Below, piece by piece: positions 26,976-36,690 of a stretch of DNA of 64,000 bases (position 1 is the first letter of the stretch; each line of letters starts with the position of its first letter). The notes beneath the pieces were generated by a model. It was not told the DNA's origin and did no database searches. It saw only the letters and a program-made list of their open reading frames with translations. A program made the translations under genes and the position numbers. The stretch is from Hoeflea_A sp965228785 (GTDB lineage Bacteria; Pseudomonadota; Alphaproteobacteria; Rhizobiales; Rhizobiaceae): the NCBI GenBank assembly GCA_965228785.1, contig CBDDIF010000001.1:3720001-3784000 (forward strand), given 5' to 3'.

Positions 26976-29057
26976 ATGGCTAAGATCAAAGTCGACGGAA
27001 ACGAGATTGAGGTGCCGGATCACTACACGCTGTTGCAGGCGTGCGAGGAGGCCGGTTCGCAGATACCCCGTTTCTGTTTCCACGAGCGTCTTTCCGTCGC
27101 CGGCAACTGCCGCATGTGCCTGGTCGAGGTAAAGGGCGGTCCGCCCAAGCCGGCTGCTTCCTGTGCCATGGGCGTGCGGGACCTGCGTCCTGGTCCCAAT
27201 GGCGAATTGCCCGAAGTGTTCACCAACACGCCCATGGTCAAAAAGGCCCGCGAAGGCGTGATGGAGTTCCTGCTCATCAACCACCCGCTGGACTGCCCGA
27301 TCTGCGACCAGGGCGGCGAATGCGACCTGCAGGACCAGGCAATGGCCTTCGGTGTCGATTCGTCTCGCTTCAAGGAAAACAAACGCGCCGTCGAGGACAA
27401 GTATATCGGGCCGCTGGTCAATACCATCATGACCCGCTGCATCCACTGCACCCGTTGCGTTCGCTTCACAACCGAGGTAGCGGGGATTTCGGAACTTGGC
27501 CTGATCGGACGCGGCGAGGATGCGGAGATCACCACCTATCTCGAACATGCCATGACATCGGAACTGCAGGGCAATGTCATCGACCTGTGTCCGGTGGGCG
27601 CACTGACGTCGAAACCCTATGCCTTCCAGGCCCGCCCGTGGGAGCTCAACAAGACCGAGACGATTGATGTCATGGACGCCTGCGGTTCGGCAATCCGTGT
27701 GGATACTCGCGGCCGCGAGGTCATGCGCATCATGCCGCGGGTGAACGAGGCCATCAATGAGGAGTGGATCTCCGACAAGACACGCTTCGTGTGGGACGGG
27801 CTGAAGACCCAAAGACTGGACCGCCCGTTCGTGCGTCGCGACGGAAAGCTGCAGGCCGCGACGTGGCCTGAGGCTTTCGCGGCGGTGAAGGGCGCGGTCG
27901 ACGGTGTTTCCGGAGAAAATATCGGCGCCATCGCCGGCGACTTGGCGACGGTCGAAGAGATGTTCGCGCTCCAATCGCTGATGGGCAACCTCGGATCCGA
28001 AAACATCGATTGCAGACAGGATGGCACTGCCCTTGATCCCAAGGACGGCCGGGCAAGCTACCTGTTCAATCCCACTGTCGAGGGAATTGAGGAAGCCGAT
28101 GCGCTCCTGATCATCGGAGCCAACCCGCGCTTCGAGGCCTCCGTTCTCAACGCTCGCATCCGGAAACGCTGGCGGGCCGGCGAGTTCCCGATCGGCGTGA
28201 TCGGCGAAAATGTTGATCTGCGTTACCAGTATGAGCACATCGGTGCCGGGCCTGACAGTCTTGCAGAGCTGGCTGGCGGCAAGCACAAGTTTCTGGCCAA
28301 GCTGAAGAAAGCCGAGCGGCCGATCGTTGTTGTGGGGCAGGGGGCATTGGCACGCGCCGATGGAGCCGCTGTCGCCTCAGCCGCAGCAAAGCTGGCGATG
28401 GACATCGGAGCAGTTTCGGCGGACTGGAACGGATTTGCCGTCCTGCACACTGCGGCGAGCCGGGTTGGCGGGCTTGATCTCGGGTTTGTACCGGGAGCCG
28501 ACGGTAAATCAGCGGCGGAGATGCTGACCGGCAGCGACGTGCTTTTCCTGCTTGGTGCAGACGAGTTGGACATGACGCAGCGCAAGTCCGGGTTCACCAT
28601 CTACATCGGCAGCCATGGTGATGTCGGTGCCCACCATGCCGATGTGATCCTGCCTGGCGCCACCTACACCGAAAAACATGGCACCTACGTCAATACCGAG
28701 GGCAGGGTGCAACTTGGACTGAGGGCGGCGTTTGCGCCCGGTCAGGCGAAAGAAGACTGGGCCATTCTCAGGGCACTGTCGGATGTGTTGAACATGACCC
28801 TGCCATTCGACTCGCTGCAGCAACTGCGCGTTGTCCTTTATGAGGCGCATCCGCATTTTGCCGAGATCGATGCCATCGCGGTTGGAGAGGCCTCCAGTGT
28901 CGAAGCGCTCGCTGCAAAAGGCGGCGAGACCGGGGCTGATGCCTTCGCATCACCGGTGGCTGATTTTTATCTGACGAACCCGATTGCCCGGGCTTCGGCT
29001 GTCATGGCCGAGTGTTCGGCTCTGGCCCGTGAGACGGGCCGGGTAGCGGCCGAATAA
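26976..29057 (+). CDS. nuoG: NADH-quinone oxidoreductase subunit G
   Basis: A 693-residue 75-kDa-homologue subunit. The N-terminal ferredoxin-like domain binds a 2Fe-2S cluster through C34, C45, C48 and C63. It is followed by the His/Cys4 site (NHPLDCPICDQGGECDLQD region, shown here in part) and a further CIHCTRC...CPVGAL 4Fe-4S site. The large C-terminal part is the inactive molybdopterin-oxidoreductase-like domain. Length is the mitochondrial/alphaproteobacterial type, shorter than that of E. coli. It is separated from nuoF by 49 bases. Confidence 0.97.
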   Translation: MAKIKVDGNEIEVPDHYTLLQACEEAGSQIPRFCFHERLSVAGNCRMCLVEVKGGPPKPAASCAMGVRDLRPGPNGELPEVFTNTPMVKKAREGVMEFLLINHPLDCPICDQGGECDLQDQAMAFGVDSSRFKENKRAVEDKYIGPLVNTIMTRCIHCTRCVRFTTEVAGISELGLIGRGEDAEITTYLEHAMTSELQGNVIDLCPVGALTSKPYAFQARPWELNKTETIDVMDACGSAIRVDTRGREVMRIMPRVNEAINEEWISDKTRFVWDGLKTQRLDRPFVRRDGKLQAATWPEAFAAVKGAVDGVSGENIGAIAGDLATVEEMFALQSLMGNLGSENIDCRQDGTALDPKDGRASYLFNPTVEGIEEADALLIIGANPRFEASVLNARIRKRWRAGEFPIGVIGENVDLRYQYEHIGAGPDSLAELAGGKHKFLAKLKKAERPIVVVGQGALARADGAAVASAAAKLAMDIGAVSADWNGFAVLHTAASRVGGLDLGFVPGADGKSAAEMLTGSDVLFLLGADELDMTQRKSGFTIYIGSHGDVGAHHADVILPGATYTEKHGTYVNTEGRVQLGLRAAFAPGQAKEDWAILRALSDVLNMTLPFDSLQQLRVVLYEAHPHFAEIDAIAVGEASSVEALAAKGGETGADAFASPVADFYLTNPIARASAVMAECSALARETGRVAAE

Positions 29058-29073
29058 GGAGTTGGCGGGACCG

Positions 29074-30120
29074 ATGGAGAGCTTTTTCTCAACCTATGTC
29101 TGGCCTGCGGCGATCATGATCGGCCAGTCGCTGCTGCTCCTTGTGGCGCTGCTGATCTTCATCGCCTACGTGCTTTATGCAGACCGGAAAATCTGGGCTG
29201 CGGTCCAGATGCGGCGCGGCCCGAACGTTGTCGGCCCCTGGGGGCTGTTTCAATCCTTTGCCGACCTGCTGAAGTTCGTATTCAAGGAACCGGTCATTCC
29301 GGCCGGCGCAAACAAGGGCGTGTTCCTGTTGGCGCCGCTGGTGTCGGTGACGCTGGCGTTGGCTGCCTGGGCCGTCATACCGGTGGCCGACGGCTGGGCC
29401 ATCGCCTCGATCAATGTCGGCATTCTCTACGTGTTCGCCATTTCCTCGCTCGAGGTCTATGGCGTGATCATGGGAGGCTGGGCCTCCAACTCGAAATATC
29501 CCTTCCTGGGAGCTCTGCGCTCCGCGGCTCAGATGGTCTCCTACGAGGTCTCCATCGGCTTCGTGATCATTACCGTGCTGCTGTGCGTCGGTTCCCTCAA
29601 CCTGACCGATATCGTGTTGTCGCAGCAGGATGGTCTGGGAACCCGGCTCGGTTTGCCCAATTCGTTGCTCGATTGGCATTGGCTGGCACTGTTCCCGATG
29701 TTCATCGTGTTCTTCATCTCGGCGCTCGCGGAAACAAACCGTCCGCCTTTCGATCTGCCGGAAGCTGAGTCGGAGCTGGTCGCGGGCTTCATGGTAGAGT
29801 ACGGCTCCACCCCCTATATGATGTTCATGCTCGGCGAATACGCAGCCATCGTGCTGATGTGCGCGCTGACGACGATCCTGTTCCTCGGGGGATGGCTGCC
29901 GCCGTTTGACATCTGGCTGTTCAACTGGGTGCCGGGGATCTTCTGGTTCGTTCTGAAGGTCTGTCTGGTCTTCTTCATGTTCTCCATGGTGAAAGCTTTC
30001 GTGCCGCGCTATCGCTACGACCAGCTGATGCGTCTGGGTTGGAAGGTGTTTCTGCCGCTGTCGCTCGCCATGGTGGCGATCGTCGCTTTCGTCCTCAAGC
30101 TGACCGGCTGGTCGGCGTGA
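29074..30120 (+). CDS. nuoH: NADH-quinone oxidoreductase subunit H
   Basis: A 348-residue, eight-helix membrane subunit that closes the quinone tunnel and starts proton translocation. Conserved loops include ADRKIWAAVQMRRGPNVVGP (about 37-56) and FFISALAETNRPPFDLPEAE (about 209-228). The true start is the ATG at 29074 (GGCGGGA upstream) rather than a TTG at 29062, because the family N-terminus is short. Confidence 0.97.
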   Translation: MESFFSTYVWPAAIMIGQSLLLLVALLIFIAYVLYADRKIWAAVQMRRGPNVVGPWGLFQSFADLLKFVFKEPVIPAGANKGVFLLAPLVSVTLALAAWAVIPVADGWAIASINVGILYVFAISSLEVYGVIMGGWASNSKYPFLGALRSAAQMVSYEVSIGFVIITVLLCVGSLNLTDIVLSQQDGLGTRLGLPNSLLDWHWLALFPMFIVFFISALAETNRPPFDLPEAESELVAGFMVEYGSTPYMMFMLGEYAAIVLMCALTTILFLGGWLPPFDIWLFNWVPGIFWFVLKVCLVFFMFSMVKAFVPRYRYDQLMRLGWKVFLPLSLAMVAIVAFVLKLTGWSA

Positions 30121-30136
30121 ACCGGGAGGATTGCAC

Positions 30137-30625
30137 ATGTCACTGACGCAAGCCGCCAAGTCTCTCTTTCTCAAGGAATTCGTCGAGGCGTTCTTCCTGT
30201 CGATGCGCTATTTCTTCGCGCCCAAGGCGACGGTGAACTATCCGTTTGAAAAGGGGCCGGTCAGCCCGCGCTTTCGCGGTGAGCATGCTCTGCGCCGTTA
30301 CCCCAACGGCGAGGAACGCTGCATCGCCTGCAAGCTGTGCGAAGCGATTTGCCCGGCGCAGGCCATTACGATCGAAGCGGGTCCCCGTCGCAACGACGGA
30401 ACCCGGCGCACGGTTCGCTACGATATCGATATGGTCAAATGCATCTATTGCGGCTTCTGCCAGGAAGCCTGTCCGGTGGATGCAATCGTTGAAGGCCCGA
30501 ATTTCGAATTTGCAGCCGAAACCCGTGAGGAGCTTTACTTCGACAAGGACAAGTTGCTCGACAACGGCGATCGGTGGGAGCGCGAAATCGCGCAGAACAT
30601 CGCCATGGACGCGCCGTATCGGTAG
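30137..30625 (+). CDS. nuoI: NADH-quinone oxidoreductase subunit I
   Basis: A 162-residue ferredoxin-like subunit with two 4Fe-4S sites. C62, C65, C68 and C112 would bind one, and C102, C105, C108 and C72 the other (CIACKLCEAICP and CIYCGFCQEACP). The ATG at 30137 has GGGAGGA 7-13 bases upstream, better placed than the TTG at 30131. A 160-base spacer with hairpin potential follows before nuoJ, unusual in this tightly packed operon. Confidence 0.97.
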   Translation: MSLTQAAKSLFLKEFVEAFFLSMRYFFAPKATVNYPFEKGPVSPRFRGEHALRRYPNGEERCIACKLCEAICPAQAITIEAGPRRNDGTRRTVRYDIDMVKCIYCGFCQEACPVDAIVEGPNFEFAAETREELYFDKDKLLDNGDRWEREIAQNIAMDAPYR

Positions 30626-30785
30626 GCGTTCACGTTACCCGGTTGCCTTCCGGTGACCGGATCTTCATCGGCCTGAAGCACCCGAGCGCTTTGGCTGAAC
30701 GCAGGAAACCGGCCGGACGGGGATCGGCTGAAATCGGGGAACACGCCAGCGTGCGGGTGTCCCGGGAAACAAAAAGGCACCTGTT
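30626..30785 (+). other. 160-base spacer inside the nuo operon (nuoI-nuoJ)
   Basis: No gene is supported here. The RNA can form a stem at about 30736-30766, GGGAACAC pairing with GTGTCCC, with one bulge. A second possible pairing joins CCGGT and ACCGG around 30648-30660. It is far longer than the other intergenic gaps of the operon (1-49 bases) and could hold an internal promoter, a processing site or a remnant. Confidence 0.4.
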
Positions 30786-31400
30786 ATGGGTCTACAGGCT
30801 CTGTTCTTTTATCTGTTCTCGGCGATCGCCGTGGCGTCCGCGTTGATGGTGATTTCGTCGCGAAACCCGGTTCATTCTGTGCTGTTTCTGATCCTGACGT
30901 TCTTCAATGCCGCAGCCCTGTTTTTGATGACCGGGGCTGAGTTCCTGGCGATGATCCTCATCGTGGTCTACGTCGGCGCCGTCGCGGTGCTGTTCCTGTT
31001 CGTCGTCATGATGCTCGACATCGACTTCACCGAACTGCGTTCGGGCATTCTGGATTACGCGCCGGTTGGAGCGTTGGTCGGTATCGTTCTCGCCGCCGAG
31101 CTGATCATCGTGCTGGCCGGAAACGCCTTCCGGGTTGAAACCGATGCCAATGCTTCGCAGCCGATACCGGATATGAACGAGGTATCGAACATCCACGCCC
31201 TGGGTGACATTCTCTACACCGACTATGTGCACTTCTTTCAGATAGCCGGCATGATTTTGCTGGTGGCGATGATCGGCGCCATCGTCCTGACGCTGCGGCA
31301 CAAGGAAAACGTCAAGCGGCAAAACATCACCGAGCAGGTTGCCCGCTCGCCGGAAACGGCGATCGAGGTGGTCGACGTCAAGCCCGGCCAGGGCATCTAG
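30786..31400 (+). CDS. nuoJ: NADH-quinone oxidoreductase subunit J
   Basis: A 204-residue membrane subunit with five predicted helices, including the MILIVVYVGAVAVLFLFVVMML stretch (about 57-78), which carries the pi-bulge helix of this family. The polar C-terminal tail after about residue 170 is cytoplasmic or periplasmic. AAAGGCAC is the weak ribosome-binding site. Confidence 0.95.
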   Translation: MGLQALFFYLFSAIAVASALMVISSRNPVHSVLFLILTFFNAAALFLMTGAEFLAMILIVVYVGAVAVLFLFVVMMLDIDFTELRSGILDYAPVGALVGIVLAAELIIVLAGNAFRVETDANASQPIPDMNEVSNIHALGDILYTDYVHFFQIAGMILLVAMIGAIVLTLRHKENVKRQNITEQVARSPETAIEVVDVKPGQGI

Positions 31401-31414
31401 GAAGGAACGGGGAT

Positions 31415-31723
31415 ATGGAAATCGGTCTTTCCCATTATCTGACAGTCGGCGCGATCCTGTTCACCATCGGTGTCTTCGGGATTTTCCTCAATCGCAAGAA
31501 CGTCATCGTCATTTTGATGTCGGTGGAGCTCATCCTGCTGGCCGTCAATCTCAACTTCGTGGCGTTTTCCGAGCATCTCGGCGATCTGATGGGACAGATT
31601 TTCGCTCTGTTCGTCCTCACCGTGGCCGCAGCGGAGGCGGCCATCGGACTGGCGATTCTGGTGGTCTTCTACCGCAATCGCGGATCAATCGCTGTCGAAG
31701 ACGTCAACATGATGAAGGGCTGA
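31415..31723 (+). CDS. nuoK: NADH-quinone oxidoreductase subunit K
   Basis: A 102-residue three-helix membrane subunit. The conserved glutamates lie in MSVELILLAVNLNFVAFS (E36 in helix 2) and AAAEAAIGLAI (E72 in helix 3), both used in proton transfer. GGAAGGAACGGGG precedes the start. Confidence 0.96.
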   Translation: MEIGLSHYLTVGAILFTIGVFGIFLNRKNVIVILMSVELILLAVNLNFVAFSEHLGDLMGQIFALFVLTVAAAEAAIGLAILVVFYRNRGSIAVEDVNMMKG

Positions 31724-31730
31724 GCGGACA

Positions 31731-33716
31731 ATGTATCACGCCATCGTTTTCTTTCCGCTGATCGGTGCCCTTGTAGCCGGGTTGTTCGGTCGCTCCATCG
31801 GAGCCAAGGCCAGTGAGTACCTGACCTGCGGCCTGATGGTCGTGGCGGCGCTGCTGTCCTGGGTCGCCTTCTTCCAGGTGGCGCTTGGTGATGGTGGTAC
31901 GCTGCAGATCAACATCCTGCGCTGGATGGAATCGGGAACCCTGTCGATCGATTGGGCGTTTCGCATCGATACGCTGACAGCCGTCATGTTGGTGGTGGTC
32001 AACACCGTTTCCAGCCTGGTGCATATCTACTCGATCGGCTACATGCACCACGATCCGCACCGTCCGCGCTTCTTCGCTTACCTGTCGCTGTTCACCTTTG
32101 CCATGCTGATGCTGGTGACCTCCGACAACCTCCTGCAGATGTTCTTCGGCTGGGAAGGCGTCGGCTTGGCGTCCTATCTGCTGATTGGCTTCTGGTATAA
32201 GAAACCGTCGGCCAACGCGGCTGCCATGAAGGCCTTTATTGTCAACCGCGTCGGTGACTTCGGATTTGCCTTGGGTATTTTCGGCGTGTTCGTGCTGTTT
32301 GGCTCGATTTCGCTGGACACGGTCTTTGCCAATGCCGCGGAATTCCTGCCGGGTGAGGCCTCGGCCGACTCCGGTCCTGTCATTGATCTTTTTGGTATGC
32401 AGCTCGACCGCGGCCATGCGCTGACCGCAACCTGTCTGCTGCTGTTCATGGGAGCGATGGGCAAATCGGCTCAGTTCCTGCTGCACACGTGGTTGCCAGA
32501 CGCGATGGAAGGCCCGACCCCGGTTTCGGCCTTGATCCACGCGGCGACGATGGTGACCGCCGGTGTTTTCCTGGTCGCCCGCATGTCGCCGATTTTCGAA
32601 CTGTCGGTCGATGCGCTGACCATCGTCACGATATTCGGAGCGATTACCGCCTTCTTTGCCGCGACGATCGGTTTGGTGCAGAACGATATCAAGCGGGTGA
32701 TCGCCTATTCGACTTGCTCGCAGCTTGGTTACATGTTCGTGGCGCTGGGCGTCGGTGCCTACGGCGCCGGCATTTTTCACCTGTTCACCCACGCCTTCTT
32801 CAAGGCGCTGCTGTTCCTCGGTGCAGGGTCGGTCATTCACTCGGTGTCGGATGAACAGGACATGCGCCGCATGGGCGGCCTGAGAACCCATGTTCCGATA
32901 ACCTACTGGATGATGATCATCGGGACGCTGGCGTTGACTGGCTTCGGGATACCTTTCAGCGGGATCGGCACCGCCGGTTTCATCTCCAAGGACGCCATCA
33001 TCGAGTCGTCCTTCGTCGGTCACAATTCTGCGGCGCTCTTTGCCTTCTGGATGCTGGTGATCGCGGCCGCATTTACCAGCTTCTATTCCTGGCGGCTGAT
33101 CTTCATGACGTTCCACGGTAAACCGCGGGCTTCGTCCGACGTCATGCACCACGTGCACGAGTCACCCTGGGTGATGCTCGGGCCGCTGGTGGTGCTGGCA
33201 CTCGGAGCGCTGTTTGCCGGGATGCTTTTTGTCGGCGACTTCTTCGGGCACCATTACGAAGAGTTCTGGAAGGGCGCGCTGTTCACGCTGCCTGACAACA
33301 ATATCCTAGAGGAATTCCATCACGTTCCGGTCTGGGTGAAATTGAGCCCGTTCGTGGCGATGGTGATCGGTTTTGTCATCGCCTGGTATTTCTATATCCG
33401 TTCGCCAGAAACGCCGAAGGAATTGGCCAAGCGGCATCGTGGCCTGTACCTGTTCCTGCTGAACAAATGGTACTTCGACGAGCTCTATGATCTGCTATTC
33501 GTCCGTAGCGCCAAATGGCTGGGACGCTTCCTGTGGAAGTGGGGCGATGGCTGGCTCATCGATGGTTTCGGACCCGACGGTGTCGCCGCCCGGGTGCAGG
33601 ACATCACCAATCGGGTGGTGCGCATCCAGACCGGATATCTCTATCACTATGCCTTTGCGATGTTGATCGGCGTTGCTGCGCTTGTCACCTGGATGATGCT
33701 CGGGGGAGCCGCATAA
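31731..33716 (+). CDS. nuoL: NADH-quinone oxidoreductase subunit L
   Basis: A 661-residue antiporter-like membrane subunit at the distal end of the membrane arm, with the long lateral helix near the C-terminus. FFGWEGVGLASYLLIGFWY (about 137-155) carries the conserved Glu of helix 5, and HAATMVTAGVFL and the Lys-rich helix follow. The stop codon overlaps the nuoM start by one base (TAATG). No gap or frameshift is visible. Confidence 0.97.
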   Translation: MYHAIVFFPLIGALVAGLFGRSIGAKASEYLTCGLMVVAALLSWVAFFQVALGDGGTLQINILRWMESGTLSIDWAFRIDTLTAVMLVVVNTVSSLVHIYSIGYMHHDPHRPRFFAYLSLFTFAMLMLVTSDNLLQMFFGWEGVGLASYLLIGFWYKKPSANAAAMKAFIVNRVGDFGFALGIFGVFVLFGSISLDTVFANAAEFLPGEASADSGPVIDLFGMQLDRGHALTATCLLLFMGAMGKSAQFLLHTWLPDAMEGPTPVSALIHAATMVTAGVFLVARMSPIFELSVDALTIVTIFGAITAFFAATIGLVQNDIKRVIAYSTCSQLGYMFVALGVGAYGAGIFHLFTHAFFKALLFLGAGSVIHSVSDEQDMRRMGGLRTHVPITYWMMIIGTLALTGFGIPFSGIGTAGFISKDAIIESSFVGHNSAALFAFWMLVIAAAFTSFYSWRLIFMTFHGKPRASSDVMHHVHESPWVMLGPLVVLALGALFAGMLFVGDFFGHHYEEFWKGALFTLPDNNILEEFHHVPVWVKLSPFVAMVIGFVIAWYFYIRSPETPKELAKRHRGLYLFLLNKWYFDELYDLLFVRSAKWLGRFLWKWGDGWLIDGFGPDGVAARVQDITNRVVRIQTGYLYHYAFAMLIGVAALVTWMMLGGAA

Positions 33717-35224
33717 TGACCGACTGGCCGATCCTATCAACGGTCACATTCGTGCCGCTCGTCGGCGTGCTGTTCATCATGCTCATCCGCGATGACAGTG
33801 AGATCGGACGTCGCAACATTCGCAATGTGGCGCTGCTCACGACCGTCTTCAATTTCGTTTTCTCGCTCTACATCTGGTTCGCCTTCGACAACAGCAATTA
33901 CGGCTTCCAGATGGTCGAATACGCTCCATGGATGGGGTCGGGCATCGCCTACCATATGGGCGTCGACGGCATATCGATGCTGTTCATCATCCTGACCACG
34001 TTCCTGATGCCGTTGTGTATCCTGGCCAGTTGGGAGTCGGTGCAGAAGCGCGTGAAGGACTACATGATCGCGTTTCTGATCCTGGAAACGCTGATGATCG
34101 GCGTTTTCTGCGCGCTCGATATCGTGCTGTTCTACGTCTTCTTCGAAGCAGGTCTCATCCCGATGTTCATCATCATCGGGGTGTGGGGTGGCGGCCGCCG
34201 GGTCTATGCGAGCTTCAAGTTCTTCCTCTACACGCTGCTCGGTTCGGTGCTGATGCTGCTTGCGATCATGGCGATGTACTGGAACGCCGGCACGACTTCG
34301 ATTCCCGACCTGCTGGCACATGATTTCCCGGAAAACATGCAAACCTGGCTATGGTTGGCCTTCTTTGCTTCCTTCGCGGTCAAGATGCCGATGTGGCCGG
34401 TGCATACCTGGCTTCCTGACGCGCACGTCGAGGCGCCGACGGCTGGATCCGTCATTCTGGCCGGCATCCTGCTGAAGCTCGGTGGCTACGGCTTTCTGCG
34501 GTTCTCGCTGCCGATGTTCCCATTGGCTTCGGCCGATCTGGCGCCACTGGTCTATACGCTGTCGATCGTTGCCATCATCTACACGTCGCTCGTGGCGATG
34601 ATGCAGGAAGACATCAAGAAGCTGATCGCCTATTCGTCGGTGGCCCATATGGGTTATGTGACGATGGGCATTTTCACGGCCAATGCCCAGGGCATTCAGG
34701 GGGCCATCTTCCAGATGCTTTCGCACGGTCTGGTCTCCGCAGCGCTCTTCCTGTGCGTTGGCGTTGTCTATGACCGGCTCCACACCCGTGAGATCGCGGC
34801 CTATGGCGGCCTGGTCAACAACATGCCCAAATATGCCGTGGCATTCATGGTCTTCACCATGGCCAATGTCGGCTTGCCGGGAACCTCGGGTTTCGTGGGA
34901 GAGTTCCTGACATTGCTCGGCGTGTTCCGGGTCAACACCTGGGTGGCGCTGCTTGCGACAACCGGTGTGGTCCTGTCGGCTGCCTATGCGCTTTGGCTCT
35001 ATCGCCGCGTGATCTTCGGTGCGCTTGAGAAGGAAAGCCTCAAATCGATGCTGGACCTGACCACGCGCGAGAAAGTCATCCTCTATCCGCTGATCGCCCT
35101 GGTCATCTTCTTCGGTGTCTATCCGATGCCGGTGTTCGATGTCACGGCCGCGTCGGTCGATGCCCTGATCAACAACTACAATGCTTCGCTTGAGGCCGCC
35201 CGCGGCCTGGCGCTGGCGAACTAG
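33716..35224 (+). CDS. nuoM: NADH-quinone oxidoreductase subunit M
   Basis: A 502-residue antiporter-like membrane subunit. YVFFEAGLIPMFIIIGVWGG (about 140-159) holds the conserved Glu, and KMPMWPVHTWLPDAHVEAPT is the family motif. The start is the ATG overlapping the nuoL stop; an earlier frame start at 33515 is inside nuoL and not plausible. Confidence 0.97.
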   Translation: MTDWPILSTVTFVPLVGVLFIMLIRDDSEIGRRNIRNVALLTTVFNFVFSLYIWFAFDNSNYGFQMVEYAPWMGSGIAYHMGVDGISMLFIILTTFLMPLCILASWESVQKRVKDYMIAFLILETLMIGVFCALDIVLFYVFFEAGLIPMFIIIGVWGGGRRVYASFKFFLYTLLGSVLMLLAIMAMYWNAGTTSIPDLLAHDFPENMQTWLWLAFFASFAVKMPMWPVHTWLPDAHVEAPTAGSVILAGILLKLGGYGFLRFSLPMFPLASADLAPLVYTLSIVAIIYTSLVAMMQEDIKKLIAYSSVAHMGYVTMGIFTANAQGIQGAIFQMLSHGLVSAALFLCVGVVYDRLHTREIAAYGGLVNNMPKYAVAFMVFTMANVGLPGTSGFVGEFLTLLGVFRVNTWVALLATTGVVLSAAYALWLYRRVIFGALEKESLKSMLDLTTREKVILYPLIALVIFFGVYPMPVFDVTAASVDALINNYNASLEAARGLALAN

Positions 35225-35235
35225 GACTGCGCCTT

Positions 35236-36678
35236 ATGACTGGTGAAATGCTCATATCCAGCCTGCAGCTCTCGACGCCGGAGATCATTCTGGCGGTCGG
35301 CTCGATGGTGCTGTTGATGATCGGGGTCTTTTCGGGCAACCGCTCATCATCGCTAGTGACCGGGCTGGCCGTTGCGCTGCTGATCATATCCGGGCTCTGG
35401 TTGGTGCTGATCAACGGCGAAGGCGCAGCCTTTGGCGGGGCGTTCCTTGACGATTCCTTTGCCAAGTTCATGAAGGTCCTCACTCTGATCGGCTCGATCA
35501 CCGCCCTGGTCATGGCTGTCGGCCATGCGCAGGAGGAACAGATCGACCGGTTCGAGTTTCCGGTGCTGATCGTGCTGGCGACGCTCGGCATGATGCTGAT
35601 GATATCCGCCAACGATCTGATCGCGCTCTATCTCGGGCTCGAGCTGCAGTCGCTGTCGCTTTACGTGGTCGCAGCCATCAACCGGGACAGCACGCGTTCG
35701 ACCGAGGCGGGTCTGAAGTACTTCGTTCTCGGCGCCCTGTCTTCGGGCATGCTGCTTTACGGTGCTTCGCTGATCTACGGCTTCACGGGTCAGATTGGCT
35801 TCACTGCCATTGCCGACGCGCTGGCCGACGGCGAGCGGTCGCTCGGTGTCGTCTTCGGACTGGTGTTCCTGCTCGCCGGCATCGCCTTCAAGATCTCCGC
35901 CGTTCCGTTCCACATGTGGACACCGGATGTCTATGAGGGGGCGCCGACGCCGGTGACCGCGTTCTTTGCCGCCGCACCGAAGATCGCCGCGATGGCGATG
36001 CTGGTGCGCATAGTCATCGAGGCGTTTGAGCCGGTGACGCCAGACTGGCAGCAGGTCATCGTCTTCATCGCCATCGCCTCGATGGTGCTGGGTGCCTTTG
36101 CGGCGATTGGTCAACGCAACATCAAGCGCCTAATGGCCTATTCATCAATCGGCCACATGGGGTACGCGCTTGTCGGTCTTGCGGCCGGTTCTCAGGTTGG
36201 CGTTCAAGGCGTTGCGATTTACATGCTGATCTACATGGTCACCACGCTCGGCACCTTTGCCTGCATCCTCGCGATGCGACGCAAGGAAGAGGGCAATGTG
36301 GAGCAGATCGATGATCTTGCGGGCCTGTCGTCCACCAACCCGATGATGGCCACCGTCCTGACAATCTTCATGTTTTCGCTGGCCGGTATCCCCTTTCTCG
36401 CCGGCTTCTTTGCCAAGTATTTCGTTTTCCTGGCGGCCATCGAGGCCGGCTTGATCGCGTTGGCGGTCATCGGTGTGCTCGCGTCCGTCGTCGGCGCTTA
36501 CTATTACCTACGCATCGTCAAGATCATGTGGTTCGACGAGCCGGCCGGAGAATTTGTGCCGGTTGCGGGCGAGTTGCGCCTGGTCATGGGCATATCCGGC
36601 ATTTTCGTTCTGGCTTACGTTCTTGTCGGCGGTCCCGTCGGCCGGGCGGCGAATGCGGCGGCCATGACCTTCTTCTAA
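35236..36678 (+). CDS. nuoN: NADH-quinone oxidoreductase subunit N
   Basis: A 480-residue antiporter-like membrane subunit, last of the 14 complex I genes. LYLGLELQSLSLYVVAAIN (about 132-150) carries the Glu of helix 5, and KISAVPFHMWTPDVYEGAPT is the family signature. An alternative ATG lies four codons downstream at 35248, and the ribosome-binding site does not settle the choice. birA follows after 12 bases, so transcription probably continues. Confidence 0.96.
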   Translation: MTGEMLISSLQLSTPEIILAVGSMVLLMIGVFSGNRSSSLVTGLAVALLIISGLWLVLINGEGAAFGGAFLDDSFAKFMKVLTLIGSITALVMAVGHAQEEQIDRFEFPVLIVLATLGMMLMISANDLIALYLGLELQSLSLYVVAAINRDSTRSTEAGLKYFVLGALSSGMLLYGASLIYGFTGQIGFTAIADALADGERSLGVVFGLVFLLAGIAFKISAVPFHMWTPDVYEGAPTPVTAFFAAAPKIAAMAMLVRIVIEAFEPVTPDWQQVIVFIAIASMVLGAFAAIGQRNIKRLMAYSSIGHMGYALVGLAAGSQVGVQGVAIYMLIYMVTTLGTFACILAMRRKEEGNVEQIDDLAGLSSTNPMMATVLTIFMFSLAGIPFLAGFFAKYFVFLAAIEAGLIALAVIGVLASVVGAYYYLRIVKIMWFDEPAGEFVPVAGELRLVMGISGIFVLAYVLVGGPVGRAANAAAMTFF

Positions 36679-36690
36679 CCGGGTGGCAGT

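Noticed and set aside
31704..33158. A 484-codon minus-strand open frame over nuoL
   Set aside because: His-, Arg- and Gln-rich low-complexity translation typical of the antisense of a membrane protein; nuoL is certain.
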